Made by a program: the position numbers and the translations under genes. Below, one piece after another: positions 26,374 to 34,451 of a stretch of DNA of 42,947 bases. Source of the stretch: a bacterium (GTDB lineage Bacteria > Auribacterota > UBA3054); contig JAGCTE010000041.1 in the NCBI GenBank assembly GCA_017963805.1, positions 1-42,947 on the forward strand, in the 5' to 3' direction. The notes beneath the pieces are model-generated. The model searched no databases. It saw only the letters and a list, made by a program, of their open reading frames with translations, and was not told the origin of the DNA. Within the stretch, counting starts at the first letter, position 1, and the number at the start of each line of letters is the position of its first letter.

Positions 26374-26437
26374 AATGTCCTCCTTTGTTAAAAAAGTTGA
26401 ATATGAAATTATTTACTTTTCAACTATTCTAGCACGA
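26275..26437. repeat. 163-bp direct repeat, copy A (P1 leader, RBS, signal peptide)
   Basis: Aligned by eye without gaps to 35317-35479, I count two mismatches in 163 positions, both changing an amino acid (Lys to Gln and Leu to Phe) in the signal peptide. The block runs from the mature N-terminal Cys cluster of P1 through the ribosome binding site and leader to the -10 region. It lies in the same orientation as copy B, about 9.04 kb away. Confidence 0.92.
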
Positions 26438-26454
26438 GATCGGTTAAAAAGCAA
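26426..26454 (-). promoter_or_regulatory. Promoter of P1
   Basis: The minus strand reads TTGCTT, 17 nt (TTTAACCGATCTCGTGC), then TAGAAT. The promoters of P3 and P4 have the same layout and a closely similar spacer, with a C-run just before the -35. Just downstream an AGTTGAA and TTCAACT pair (26395-26401 and 26419-26425) could form a hairpin at the start of the transcript, followed by a run of T. Confidence 0.65.
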
Positions 26455-26533
26455 GAGGGGTAAAACCATAAAGAATTGCTATTGAATGTGCCCAAAATTG
26501 GCCCTGTATTATTATGAAAATAGCACGGGAATA

Positions 26534-26542
26534 TGGTATAAT
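26534..26542 (+). promoter_or_regulatory. Extended -10 promoter of the Fic gene
   Basis: TGGTATAAT is a perfect extended -10. At 17-nt spacing the -35 is only ATGAAA. Predicted start is near 26549, about 34 nt before the GTG. Confidence 0.5.
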
Positions 26543-26582
26543 ATAAGCAATTAAAGAGAATGATTTAAATCTGAAATCAGCC

Positions 26583-27572
26583 GTGAAAAAAGAAATTTAC
26601 AAGCCTCAATATCTTGTCAGCAGCAAAGCCTTGAATCTCATTTCTGAAATTGCCGCTGCCGTAGAGCGTTATAGGATCTTGCTTGAGAGTCCAGGCGGAC
26701 TTCGCTTGCGTAAAATAAATCATATTCGTACTTTACGCGGTACCACGGCAATTGAGGGCAATACCCTTACCGAAGAACAGATAACTGCGATTCTGGAAGG
26801 AAAAAGGATAGCAGGCTCTAAACGCGAGATTGCTGAAATTAAAGGCGCCCATGAAGCCTATGCCGCTATAGAATCTTTTGATCCCTATTCTATTGAGGAT
26901 TTTTTAAAAGCGCATGGATTGATGACTAAAGAATTGCTTAAAAATCCTGGGAATTTCAGAAATTGCAATGTTGGCGTGGTGGATGGTTTTGGAAACGTTG
27001 TCCATATGGCGCCTCCATATTTGAATGTTCCGTCTCTTATGAAAGGCTTGTTTGAGTGGCTAACTTATTCCGAAGATCCTATTCTTGTGAAGAGCTGCGT
27101 CTTTCACTATGAACTTGAGTTTATTCATCCGTTCCAGGACGGCAATGGGAGAATGGGGCGCCTTTGGCAGTCTGTTCTTCTTGGTTCATGGCGCAGGGAA
27201 TTTTACGGCGCGTCTGTCGAAAATATAATTTGGGCGCATCAGCAGGAATATTATCAGGCAATTCGTACTTCGACATCTATTGGAGAATGCGGTCCGTTTA
27301 TCGACTTTATGCTTGACAAGATCCTTCGCGCGCTAAGAGCGAAAGGAGAAGCGGTTTTTACTACCGAGAAAACTACCAAGAAAACTACCGAGAAAAACCG
27401 AGATAAGATATTGGCTATAATCAAATCTATGCCTGATGTTACCTTGACCGAATTGGCCAATGCGACAGGCCTTTCTGTGGATGGGGTAAGATGGAATATC
27501 AGGAAATTAAAGAATGCCAATATTATTCGCCGAGTCGGCCCCGATAAAGGCGGCCGATGGGAAATAGTTTAA
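26583..27572 (+). CDS. Fic-family protein with C-terminal winged-helix domain
   Basis: Fic proteins usually transfer AMP (sometimes other moieties) to target hydroxyl groups. The 329-residue product has the inhibitory helix motif TTAIEGN (54-60, fits S/T-xxx-E-G/N), so it is an N-terminally self-inhibited (class II) type. The Fic core is HPFQDGNGRMGR (182-193), with catalytic His182 and phosphate-binding Gly and Arg residues present. After a Thr and Lys-rich linker (TTEKTTKKTTEK) comes a winged-helix-like end (LTELANATGLSVDGVRWNIRKLKN). GTG start, no clear binding site. No antitoxin-like small gene lies beside it, which agrees with internal inhibition. Confidence 0.92.
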   Translation: MKKEIYKPQYLVSSKALNLISEIAAAVERYRILLESPGGLRLRKINHIRTLRGTTAIEGNTLTEEQITAILEGKRIAGSKREIAEIKGAHEAYAAIESFDPYSIEDFLKAHGLMTKELLKNPGNFRNCNVGVVDGFGNVVHMAPPYLNVPSLMKGLFEWLTYSEDPILVKSCVFHYELEFIHPFQDGNGRMGRLWQSVLLGSWRREFYGASVENIIWAHQQEYYQAIRTSTSIGECGPFIDFMLDKILRALRAKGEAVFTTEKTTKKTTEKNRDKILAIIKSMPDVTLTELANATGLSVDGVRWNIRKLKNANIIRRVGPDKGGRWEIV

Positions 27573-27607
27573 TCAATTTTTCAAGAGAAAGGAAATTGTT
27601 TTAGCCT

Positions 27608-27687
27608 TTGCGGAAGTTTATCTTTGAATAATTCAGTGCAAAAATCCAGGGATAAACTTCCGAGAATGCGATTATAAACTTCCGCAA
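27608..27687. repeat. Inverted repeats with two competing right arms
   Basis: The left arm TTGCGGAAGTTTATC at 27608-27622 can pair either with GATAAACTTCCG (27651-27662, 12 bp) or with ATAAACTTCCGCAA (27674-27687, 14 bp), both perfectly. In RNA the two hairpins would exclude each other. No ORF fits here. It lies 36 nt after the Fic stop. Confidence 0.7.
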
Positions 27688-27736
27688 TCACGAGTCATTT
27701 TTGCAAAAGGCACGAAGGAATGCCGCAAGGTTTTCG

Positions 27737-27782
27737 CTCCAAACTTTTGCAGTAAACAGCAGAACTTTGGAGTAAAAACCAG
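27737..27782. repeat. Short inverted and direct repeats
   Basis: CTCCAAA pairs with TTTGGAG at the two ends. Inside, AACTTTTGCAGTAAA and AACTTTGGAGTAAA are imperfect direct copies. It may be a protein-binding region or decayed sequence. Between 27688 and 27736 I see nothing. Confidence 0.4.
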
Positions 27783-27790
27783 TTTCGCTT

Positions 27791-27818
27791 TTGCACTCAT
27801 TTTGCTATCATATATACA
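27791..27818 (+). promoter_or_regulatory. Possible promoter of the short remnant ORF
   Basis: TTGCAC, 16 nt, TATACA. It sits about 40 nt upstream of the ATG at 27857. Confidence 0.35.
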
Positions 27819-27856
27819 CAAATAACGTTTTCAGTTAACGATAAATTCGAAAACGC

Positions 27857-27958
27857 ATGGAAAATTTCAAAACTATAGAGGAAGCCAGAGAATATTTCCG
27901 CAAGGACAAATTCGCAACTCTGTCAGCTGGGGGCTTATGGGGCTTGGATTTGATATAA
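27857..27958 (+). pseudogene. N-terminal remnant, PaaI-like thioesterase
   Basis: A 33-codon ORF beginning MENFKTIEEAREYFRKDKFA, then TLSAGG before a short divergent end and stop. The pattern EEAR-x-F-x-x-D-x-FAT is what I recall from the N-termini of PaaI-type hotdog thioesterases, which are normally about 130-160 residues. Everything after about residue 25 is missing, and an A+T-rich operon begins roughly 100 nt further on. I infer a broken gene at the edge of an insertion; a genuine micro-protein is the alternative. Confidence 0.45.
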
Positions 27959-28026
27959 CCTCTTAACAACGCGCGCGTTAGGCAAAAGATGGATAAATTC
28001 TGCTTTGCTTTTATAGTGGTATGGTG

Positions 28027-28055
28027 TTGCATTATTATCGGAAATAATTTAAAAT
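28027..28055 (+). promoter_or_regulatory. Promoter of the five-gene secreted operon
   Basis: TTGCAT, a 17-nt spacer and TAAAAT. The -10 overlaps the first in-frame ATG (28054) and puts transcription start near 28062, next to the second ATG (28063), so the mRNA would be essentially leaderless. Confidence 0.5.
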
Positions 28056-28062
28056 GTTTATC

Positions 28063-29967
28063 ATGAAGTATCGTTTTGCTTTATTCATTATATATTTTTT
28101 CTTAATCACTGGTAGATGCAATGCCAACATAGATATAGTTAATGGGGTATGGCTGGTCTCTCCGATGGTTACGGGAAATGTTGTGCTGGCGGAAAAATTA
28201 TTAGAGATAGAAAACTTAGCAAAAAATAAAGAATGGGGCATGGCGGCATCTCTTGCAAAAATGGCTTTGGATGATTTTGAAATTTGTAAACAATATCTCT
28301 CCAATGGCGAACCAATCGATATGGTGCTTAAGGGAATCAATATAGAATATAGATCATTTGCTGGGGAAAGTGAAAAGGAAATAAAAAAAGCTGCTAAGCA
28401 ATTTTTGAACACTAATTTAAATCGAGCGGCAGGGAAAAAATATTATTCTTTCAAATATATAAACCAAAGATATCGCAAATTATGTAAAGAAAATCCCGAT
28501 GATTATTTTTGGGCTTGCATAGATATAATCAATCAAGATCGTTATGACCGATATCAGTTAAATTATTTAATATCGTGGACAAAAGATCATCCAAAATATA
28601 CGGAAAAACTTCTGGAATTTATTAATGAGTTACAAAATGATGGAATTTGTTTGGATTCAGAGGTTTACTTAAGTTTAATTAATGAATTGGATTTAACATA
28701 TAACGAAAGATGTAATACATTATTACACTGGTTTCGGTTATATGCTCATGAAGATGAAGCGCATATATTTAATGCCATTGATAAACTTTTATTATGCGTT
28801 GCTAATTCAGAAAATAAGGAAATGTTGGAGAAAACCTATAATTGTTTATCTGATTTAGCCTTAAGGCAAGGACCAGAGCCATCTAGAGTTTATGTCATAG
28901 CAAAGATAGTTAAAGCTCGTCAAAGGATAGGGGACCGAATCGGCGAATTAAAAAGCGGAAATAATGAAGAACAAAATGAGAATTTTTATGCGTCTTTTCA
29001 AACTGCCGAGAATATATTGAATGGAACGGAAAAAACAGTTATCAATTGGTCAGAGATTAGGGAAAATTTATCATATCTTTGGAGCGCAGAACACAAGCAA
29101 CGATATCAAAAGGAAACATCATTAAAAACATTGATAGATGCTCTTGATAAAATTGATGAGTTAAAAACGAGGCTTAACGACAAGAATGATTTGTTATCAA
29201 ATATTGATAAATACTCAGATCTATTTAAAATACCAGGGGTAGCTGGACAACTATACTGGATAGCTGAAAAACTTTTTTGGCGCGGAGAGTACGATAAATG
29301 TTTCAATGTTTTACATTTTTTCCTTTTACGAGATAATAAGGATGGATTTACAATTGGAGCTGCGCATTTTTATTTAGGTAGAATGCTAAAACAATTGCCC
29401 AACAGGATGTTCAAAAACATATCTAGGGAAGAAGCCTTAAACGAGGCATTATCACATATGCTTATAGTGCATAAATATCCAACTTGCTTAACATATATTT
29501 CTTATTCTTATTTAATGGCAGCAGAAATTTTAGATGAAATGAATTGTCCATCTCAAGCATTGGCTCTTTGCATGGTTGATGTTCCTAGTATTGATTATGC
29601 TTATATTAAGGTTAGGCGTCATGAAAATGCAGCCCAATATTGTCTTACCTTGGGCAATAGTGAAGACTGTTTTAGGCATTTACAGGAGGCGATCAAATAT
29701 TCTGATAGAGCCAAGGCAGAATCAATAAAAGCATACTGCAAACACATGGGATTATCTCCTGATATTTGTAAATCAAGCGCTACTAATTTTTTCTCTTTGG
29801 TTGACAAGCAGATAATAATAGAAAAAGCAATAACTGAAGCTTGTCCTATTGATATTGATTTACTGCTTTCCGCACTTACTCATTCTTGGCCTGCTTTTGA
29901 AGATATACCACTTTACATGGCTAACAACAGAAATCTTAACAATAATATAAACTTAAACGAAGAATAG
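28063..29967 (+). CDS. Secreted helical-repeat protein, gene 1 of the A+T-rich operon
   Basis: About 634 residues, family not recognised. The N-terminus (MKYRFALFIIYFFLITGRCNA) is a good Sec signal peptide. I prefer ATG 28063 over ATG 28054 because the likely -10 box overlaps the latter. The rest is polar and rich in alternating helices (ENLAKNKEWGMAASLAKMAL; GVAGQLYWIAEKLFWRGEYD; NSEDCFRHLQEAIKYSDRA), consistent with a TPR-like solenoid. Residues about 40-130 resemble the last gene of the operon (shared E-x-LAK-x3-W, LAK, YR, AGK+x-FF or YYS, and +YR positions), so genes 1 and 5 are paralogues. Codon use is strongly A+T-rich, unlike the ribosomal and MutL regions. Gene 2 follows after 8 nt. 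Confidence 0.75.
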   Translation: MKYRFALFIIYFFLITGRCNANIDIVNGVWLVSPMVTGNVVLAEKLLEIENLAKNKEWGMAASLAKMALDDFEICKQYLSNGEPIDMVLKGINIEYRSFAGESEKEIKKAAKQFLNTNLNRAAGKKYYSFKYINQRYRKLCKENPDDYFWACIDIINQDRYDRYQLNYLISWTKDHPKYTEKLLEFINELQNDGICLDSEVYLSLINELDLTYNERCNTLLHWFRLYAHEDEAHIFNAIDKLLLCVANSENKEMLEKTYNCLSDLALRQGPEPSRVYVIAKIVKARQRIGDRIGELKSGNNEEQNENFYASFQTAENILNGTEKTVINWSEIRENLSYLWSAEHKQRYQKETSLKTLIDALDKIDELKTRLNDKNDLLSNIDKYSDLFKIPGVAGQLYWIAEKLFWRGEYDKCFNVLHFFLLRDNKDGFTIGAAHFYLGRMLKQLPNRMFKNISREEALNEALSHMLIVHKYPTCLTYISYSYLMAAEILDEMNCPSQALALCMVDVPSIDYAYIKVRRHENAAQYCLTLGNSEDCFRHLQEAIKYSDRAKAESIKAYCKHMGLSPDICKSSATNFFSLVDKQIIIEKAITEACPIDIDLLLSALTHSWPAFEDIPLYMANNRNLNNNINLNEE

Positions 29968-29975
29968 GGATTTTA

Positions 29976-31334
29976 ATGAAAAAAGCAAATAGTACATTGG
30001 TAATTATGACTTTTGCTATAACCATTGCTTTGTTAGGCAATGAGCCATCTGATCCTCATATTGTCGGCCCGACTAGAGTAATGGTAGGATTGCAGAATAT
30101 TGCTTATTCTCTAGAAAATTTTAATAAGGATAACGTTAGTTGTTATGAATGGCATTTTGAAAATTATAATACCCATGTAATAGTTACGAACAAGCGCTAT
30201 TATGTTACTTCACCAGCGCACTTTAACATGCCGGATTCTTCCTGCCATGGTTTGATAGACGTTAAAATAATATATTCTGATGATTCTTTTGAAACATATT
30301 CGCTGGGAATACAAGTTTTCTTGATGTCGCTTACACAAGTTAGAAGAGAAGGGATAGATTTAAGTAATGATTATTTGGGGCCTGAACCTAATGTACCTAT
30401 CCATTTTAATATCAATAATGACGTTCGCGTCCAAGGCGGAGATTATTTAAGAGTTACTCGCACCGATGAAGACGACGATGATCTTTTATCACTAAAAATT
30501 CGTCTTTACCCTCCCAATGTATATTTGGGAGACAATAGTTCTCTTAAAGTTTCTTTATTTGGGACCAGCGCTAGAATTTGGTCATCCAAAAAAAAGGATA
30601 CTTTGATTCTCGACAATAATATTGAAACGTATACATTCCCGAGTCATGAGTTATATTTAATATCCAATACGACTTTCTATGTTGAAGCATGTAATTTGGG
30701 AATGTTTTATATTAAAGTTTACATAAATGACAACGCTATAGATAGCAGTATGCGATATAATGCTTATGCAGTTTGCGAAGGAGCTCAACCTCTTAATTTT
30801 GAAAGTGTTTATCCGCAATTTTTAAGTTTGAAAGGATGTGAATGGAGTTTGATTCGCGCTACCGATAACTCAATTTCTGCATCGATTTTTAGTTCTTTAG
30901 GATATGCTGTTGATCCTGAATGTGAAACTTACTCGTTTCCTTTTATAGTGCAAGAAACTAAACCTCATATTAATGATATTAATGAACCTGTAGTTTCAAA
31001 TTTCCTTGGAAATATAGTTTACTATACCAATGTAGATGGTTTTGGAAATGGTAATGAAACTTTGGAAATAGGCGATTTATACGATTTTTTTACATCTTAT
31101 ATATGGCCGCATGAATATTATATATCATCTAATTATGGAAGCATAATCTACTACAGCAATTTTCACGCTTCTAGGAAGATGTTATCATGTGCTGGAGCAA
31201 GACAATCTTGGAGGATGTATAAAAGCAAATATACAGCAGGTCCGATTTTTATTCACAGAGATATTCAATTAGATGAAGGAAGCATTATACTAAACTTTGA
31301 TATAACTGAAGAGGAAGAAGAGCCAATTGAATAA
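29976..31334 (+). CDS. Secreted beta-rich protein with possible C-terminal enzymatic domain, gene 2
   Basis: 452 residues, unrecognised family. The N-terminus (MKKANSTLVIMTFAITIALLG) is a signal peptide. Residues about 30-115 look like an Ig or PKD-type beta sandwich (GPTRVMVGLQNIAYSLENF, then CYEWHFEN and YVTSPAHF). A second beta-rich block around 165-255 includes SLKIRLYPPNVYLGD. The last 100 residues contain YGSIIYYSNFHASRKM, then MYKSKYTAGPIFIHRD, an order of His, Ser-Lys, Gly-Pro and His that resembles NlpC/P60-like tails in PVC proteins; this is weak. It ends in an acidic run. The gene lies between gene 1 (8 nt) and gene 3 (20 nt). Confidence 0.7.
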   Translation: MKKANSTLVIMTFAITIALLGNEPSDPHIVGPTRVMVGLQNIAYSLENFNKDNVSCYEWHFENYNTHVIVTNKRYYVTSPAHFNMPDSSCHGLIDVKIIYSDDSFETYSLGIQVFLMSLTQVRREGIDLSNDYLGPEPNVPIHFNINNDVRVQGGDYLRVTRTDEDDDDLLSLKIRLYPPNVYLGDNSSLKVSLFGTSARIWSSKKKDTLILDNNIETYTFPSHELYLISNTTFYVEACNLGMFYIKVYINDNAIDSSMRYNAYAVCEGAQPLNFESVYPQFLSLKGCEWSLIRATDNSISASIFSSLGYAVDPECETYSFPFIVQETKPHINDINEPVVSNFLGNIVYYTNVDGFGNGNETLEIGDLYDFFTSYIWPHEYYISSNYGSIIYYSNFHASRKMLSCAGARQSWRMYKSKYTAGPIFIHRDIQLDEGSIILNFDITEEEEEPIE

Positions 31335-31354
31335 TAACTAAACCTGTCAAACTT

Positions 31355-32317
31355 ATGAAATATTATTTTATTATCACTTTTTTTCTGGCATTTAGTTCTA
31401 TTTTTGCAAATTTTGCAAACGCTAAAATGGCAGAAAACGAATATTTTGATTTGGTGATGGCGGCAGTATCTGCGCCAATTTGTATAAAAAATACTACACA
31501 AGTAACTAATGCTTTTATTATAAACAGTCTTATGGCTAGAAGGAGATTATGTGCTGAACCCCCTGCTGAAGCCTTACCAGCTCTCTATTCTCTCTGGCAA
31601 AACCTTTCCTATACAAATGTTCAAGCAAAAGTATACGATGCAAACGGAAAAGAATTTACTAGGGTTAGTTTTTATGATTCGCTGAGCTTGCAATTAATGT
31701 ATCAAAATGGCCTATATTTAGGTTATGACACGCAAGGGCACATCGCTATGCTTTTTATAAGCGGGAAAATTGATGATTTGATAGCTTCTCCAGATGTTTT
31801 TCATTATTATTGGTGGTATGAAGGCAGAAAACAGATTGATATAATTTGGACTCAGTGGCTTTCTTGCTGGTCAACCGAGATGAAAAGAGAAAAACCTAGA
31901 AAAGTGGTGTTGAAAGAACTAATTTCCGAAATTACTGGGCTGGGGTTTTATGTATTTCCGTTCATATATTCCGAAATGATAAAAGGTAACAATTCTATGC
32001 AGCTTATTGTTGATAAGTTGTCTGATAACCTAAGGGGAAGCTGGAAAATAGATGATTTTTGTGAGTGGTGGAATGAAAACAAAAGCAAATACAATTTCCC
32101 GGAGCCAACAGGTTTTTTGTCAATAAAATCCAGAATACAACATGAGGCCGTATTGTATAATTGCATGATTAGATGGTTTGAAAACTCTCAAAAATTCTAT
32201 TCTGATGAAGATAACTTTAAGAAAAATTATTGGTACTTCAAACTTCCCAACGGCGAGGTATCTGTAAATGATATTAAAAAACTTAAAAACCCTTTTTACA
32301 TTACGGAGGAGTTATGA
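31355..32317 (+). CDS. Secreted protein of unknown function, gene 3
   Basis: 320 residues with an N-terminal signal peptide (MKYYFIITFFLAFSSIFANFANA). Not recognised. The C-terminal half has helical segments LKELISEITGLGFYVFPFIYSEMI and WKIDDFCEWWNENKSKYNFPEP, which recall HEAT-like extracytoplasmic proteins of planctomycetes and their relatives, where a WW-x-x-NK-x-K-(Y/W) motif is common (recollection, not checked). Many Trp and Tyr in the middle (FHYYWWYEGRKQIDIIWTQWLSCW) suggest a carbohydrate- or lipid-facing surface. The stop overlaps the start of gene 4 by 4 nt (ATGA). Confidence 0.7.
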   Translation: MKYYFIITFFLAFSSIFANFANAKMAENEYFDLVMAAVSAPICIKNTTQVTNAFIINSLMARRRLCAEPPAEALPALYSLWQNLSYTNVQAKVYDANGKEFTRVSFYDSLSLQLMYQNGLYLGYDTQGHIAMLFISGKIDDLIASPDVFHYYWWYEGRKQIDIIWTQWLSCWSTEMKREKPRKVVLKELISEITGLGFYVFPFIYSEMIKGNNSMQLIVDKLSDNLRGSWKIDDFCEWWNENKSKYNFPEPTGFLSIKSRIQHEAVLYNCMIRWFENSQKFYSDEDNFKKNYWYFKLPNGEVSVNDIKKLKNPFYITEEL

Positions 32318-33507
32318 ACAACAAACAAATAGGAATTTTGAAAGCGTGTATTACGGCGCTAATCCTTCTTTTTACTCTCAATTCTTTTGGAGCTTATCAG
32401 GCATCTCAACCATCCGGATCTGGGACCAAAGAGTCTCCATATTTGGTAGAATCTCTTGGGAATTTACTTTGGATGGCGCAACATGTGTCTGAAATTCCTT
32501 TAGGTACGTATTTTTTGCAGGCGGCTGATATTGATGCTAGCGAGACGAAAGATTGGCGTGACGGCGAAGGGTTCCTTCCAATCGGTTGGCATGATTTTGG
32601 GACTTTCGATAAAGAGCAAATACAGTATTTTTCTGGAACATTTGATGGAAACGGTTATGTGATATCTGGTCTATATTTCGTACCGAACCTTTCTGGTGAC
32701 GGAACAGTTTCTGGTTCTGGAATTGCTCTTTTCGGAGCTGTAACAAATTCTACTCTGAAAAATATTATCTTGGAAAACGTAACTTTTGGTAGATGTTACA
32801 ATGGAGGTGCTTTAGTAGGAGTTGCTGTTGATTCCATAGTGTCAAATTGTCATGCGGAGGTGAATTTTATTCAAGGGAAACAAAGTACAAATATTGGAGG
32901 TTTGATTGGGGCTATTATTGAAAATGCAGAAATTGTTGACTGTTCGGCAAAAGTTAAGAATTTATATGGATCTTACGCTGGTGGATTGATTGGCGAATTT
33001 TTAACCAAACGAGATAATTTAAATTTGCCATTCGTAAGTATAAAAAGGTGCCGTACAGAAGGAGATGTTAGTGGCGATATGCATGTTGGTGGTATTGTGG
33101 GGAGTGGTGGCTCACCAAGTTTGATGTCTGACTGTTATTCACACACTAATGTTAAAGGGAATATGTTCTATATAGGCGGATTAATGGGGTATGGCAAAGG
33201 ATTCAAAAATTGCTATGTTTATGGAAAAATTGAAAATGGATATGCTATTACGGATAATAACGCAAAATGTGATGGCGTTTATTATTGTTCGGAATTTGCA
33301 AAAGATACCAAAAATACAAGCGCAATTGGGAAAACTTCTATGCAGCTTTTAAAGCGTGAGACTTATCAAGGATGGGATTTTAAAAATGTTTGGTTTATGG
33401 AAGAGGATGTTTCGCTTCCTTCTCTTGTTTGGGAAGTTCCTGAACCGCTTATTGGAAGTTTGTTTCTGTATATTTTATGTTTTTTGTTAGCGCTAAAAAT
33501 TCGTTAA
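32314..33507 (+). CDS. GLUG-repeat-like beta-helix protein with PEP-CTERM-like tail, gene 4
   Basis: 397 residues with a signal peptide to about residue 28 (ending NSFGA). The middle consists of repeats of the GLUG type: IALFGAVTNSTLKNIILENV, then YNGGALVGVAVDSIVSNCHAEV, NIGGLIGAIIENAEIVDCSAKV, and VGGIVGSGGSPSLMSDCYSHTNV. These are typical of surface beta-helix proteins. The extreme C-terminus is EVPEPLIGSLFLYILCFLL, then ALKIR: a VPEP motif, one hydrophobic segment and basic residues, as in exosortase (PEP-CTERM) substrates. It has a strong GGAGGAG binding site. The start overlaps gene 3 by 4 nt and the end overlaps gene 5 by 31 nt. Confidence 0.8.
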   Translation: MNNKQIGILKACITALILLFTLNSFGAYQASQPSGSGTKESPYLVESLGNLLWMAQHVSEIPLGTYFLQAADIDASETKDWRDGEGFLPIGWHDFGTFDKEQIQYFSGTFDGNGYVISGLYFVPNLSGDGTVSGSGIALFGAVTNSTLKNIILENVTFGRCYNGGALVGVAVDSIVSNCHAEVNFIQGKQSTNIGGLIGAIIENAEIVDCSAKVKNLYGSYAGGLIGEFLTKRDNLNLPFVSIKRCRTEGDVSGDMHVGGIVGSGGSPSLMSDCYSHTNVKGNMFYIGGLMGYGKGFKNCYVYGKIENGYAITDNNAKCDGVYYCSEFAKDTKNTSAIGKTSMQLLKRETYQGWDFKNVWFMEEDVSLPSLVWEVPEPLIGSLFLYILCFLLALKIR

Positions 33508-34382
33508 ACAAAATAGTTATCTATTTTTTTCTGCTTTCTCTTTCTTCTTTTGCTTATGAAGAAAGAGACAATGTTTTTTTGCTTTCTAAAGAGTTGAAGG
33601 GGACAGAGGATAATGAATTTGTTTTATGCATAAAAAAAGTAGAAGCACTTGCCAAACGTCGTCTTTGGTGGGAGGCTTACAATTTAGCGAAGGAACTATC
33701 TTTAAATGTGTGTTCAACCAACACACTTGAAAGCGGAGAAAGTTGGTCATTAGTATTTAATACGATAAGCTTGTATTACAGGTTTCATTCTAATCCCGAT
33801 GATGATGCAATAATTAATCTTGCTGATGAAGCGCTAAGAAAATATGCCAAAATCTCCGCCGGAAAGAGATTCTTTTTTTATTCAAAGTTATACCGTTTAA
33901 AAATGGCTTATTTTTGGAGATTGGGAGATAAATTAAAGCATGATTTTAATTTAAAAGAACTTGCTTTGTATGATCCTTTGGAAAAAGAGCCGTTTTTGTC
34001 CTTGCTGAATTGTTATCGTGAAAGGCCTTGGAACTTCAAGGATTCCAACGATTTCTTGTTAAAATACTCAATAAAGACAAATACTAATGATCCAACATTT
34101 CAAACGGCAGCTATTTTTCTTTCGGGGCTTCCCAAAGATAAAAAATGGGAACTTGGATTGAAATGGTTTGTAAAATATCCTTGCCCTAATGATGGTGAAC
34201 TAATTGAACATTTAAAGTTTATGGCTGACTTTTTATCTTTTGAAGAACAATCAAAGATAAAAGATTATTGCGAATGTTTAGCAGTATTTTTGTCCAAACA
34301 GCCGGATGAAACATCACGTATCAGTGTCATAACTTTGGCGCTTAATGAATACTACAGAATTAAATATTTGATTGGTTTTTAG
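33477..34382 (+). CDS. Secreted helical protein paralogous to gene 1, gene 5
   Basis: 301 residues. It starts MFFVSAKNSLNKIVIYFFLL and ends its signal at about SLSSFA. The body is helical and polar, with EALAKRRLWWEAYNLAKELS and ISAGKRFFFYSKLYRLKMAY matching equivalent segments of gene 1. This supports paralogy and a shared fold, with gene 5 about half the length. The start lies 31 nt inside gene 4 in another frame, so the two are probably coupled. Translation could begin later at a non-ATG codon, but no better start is seen. A terminator repeat follows at 34452. Confidence 0.7.
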   Translation: MFFVSAKNSLNKIVIYFFLLSLSSFAYEERDNVFLLSKELKGTEDNEFVLCIKKVEALAKRRLWWEAYNLAKELSLNVCSTNTLESGESWSLVFNTISLYYRFHSNPDDDAIINLADEALRKYAKISAGKRFFFYSKLYRLKMAYFWRLGDKLKHDFNLKELALYDPLEKEPFLSLLNCYRERPWNFKDSNDFLLKYSIKTNTNDPTFQTAAIFLSGLPKDKKWELGLKWFVKYPCPNDGELIEHLKFMADFLSFEEQSKIKDYCECLAVFLSKQPDETSRISVITLALNEYYRIKYLIGF

Positions 34383-34451
34383 TTTCTTTAAAATATTGCC
34401 CAATAGCGGTAATGTCTTGATATATTTTCTTTGAATTATGTCTAGCTCTAT

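Noticed and set aside
26270..26485. Plus-strand ORF containing LSSAERGRATNISAMTRQKRA, with a twin at 35291-35665
   Set aside because: The two look like conserved genes only because they are antisense to the duplicated P1/P3 signal-peptide block.
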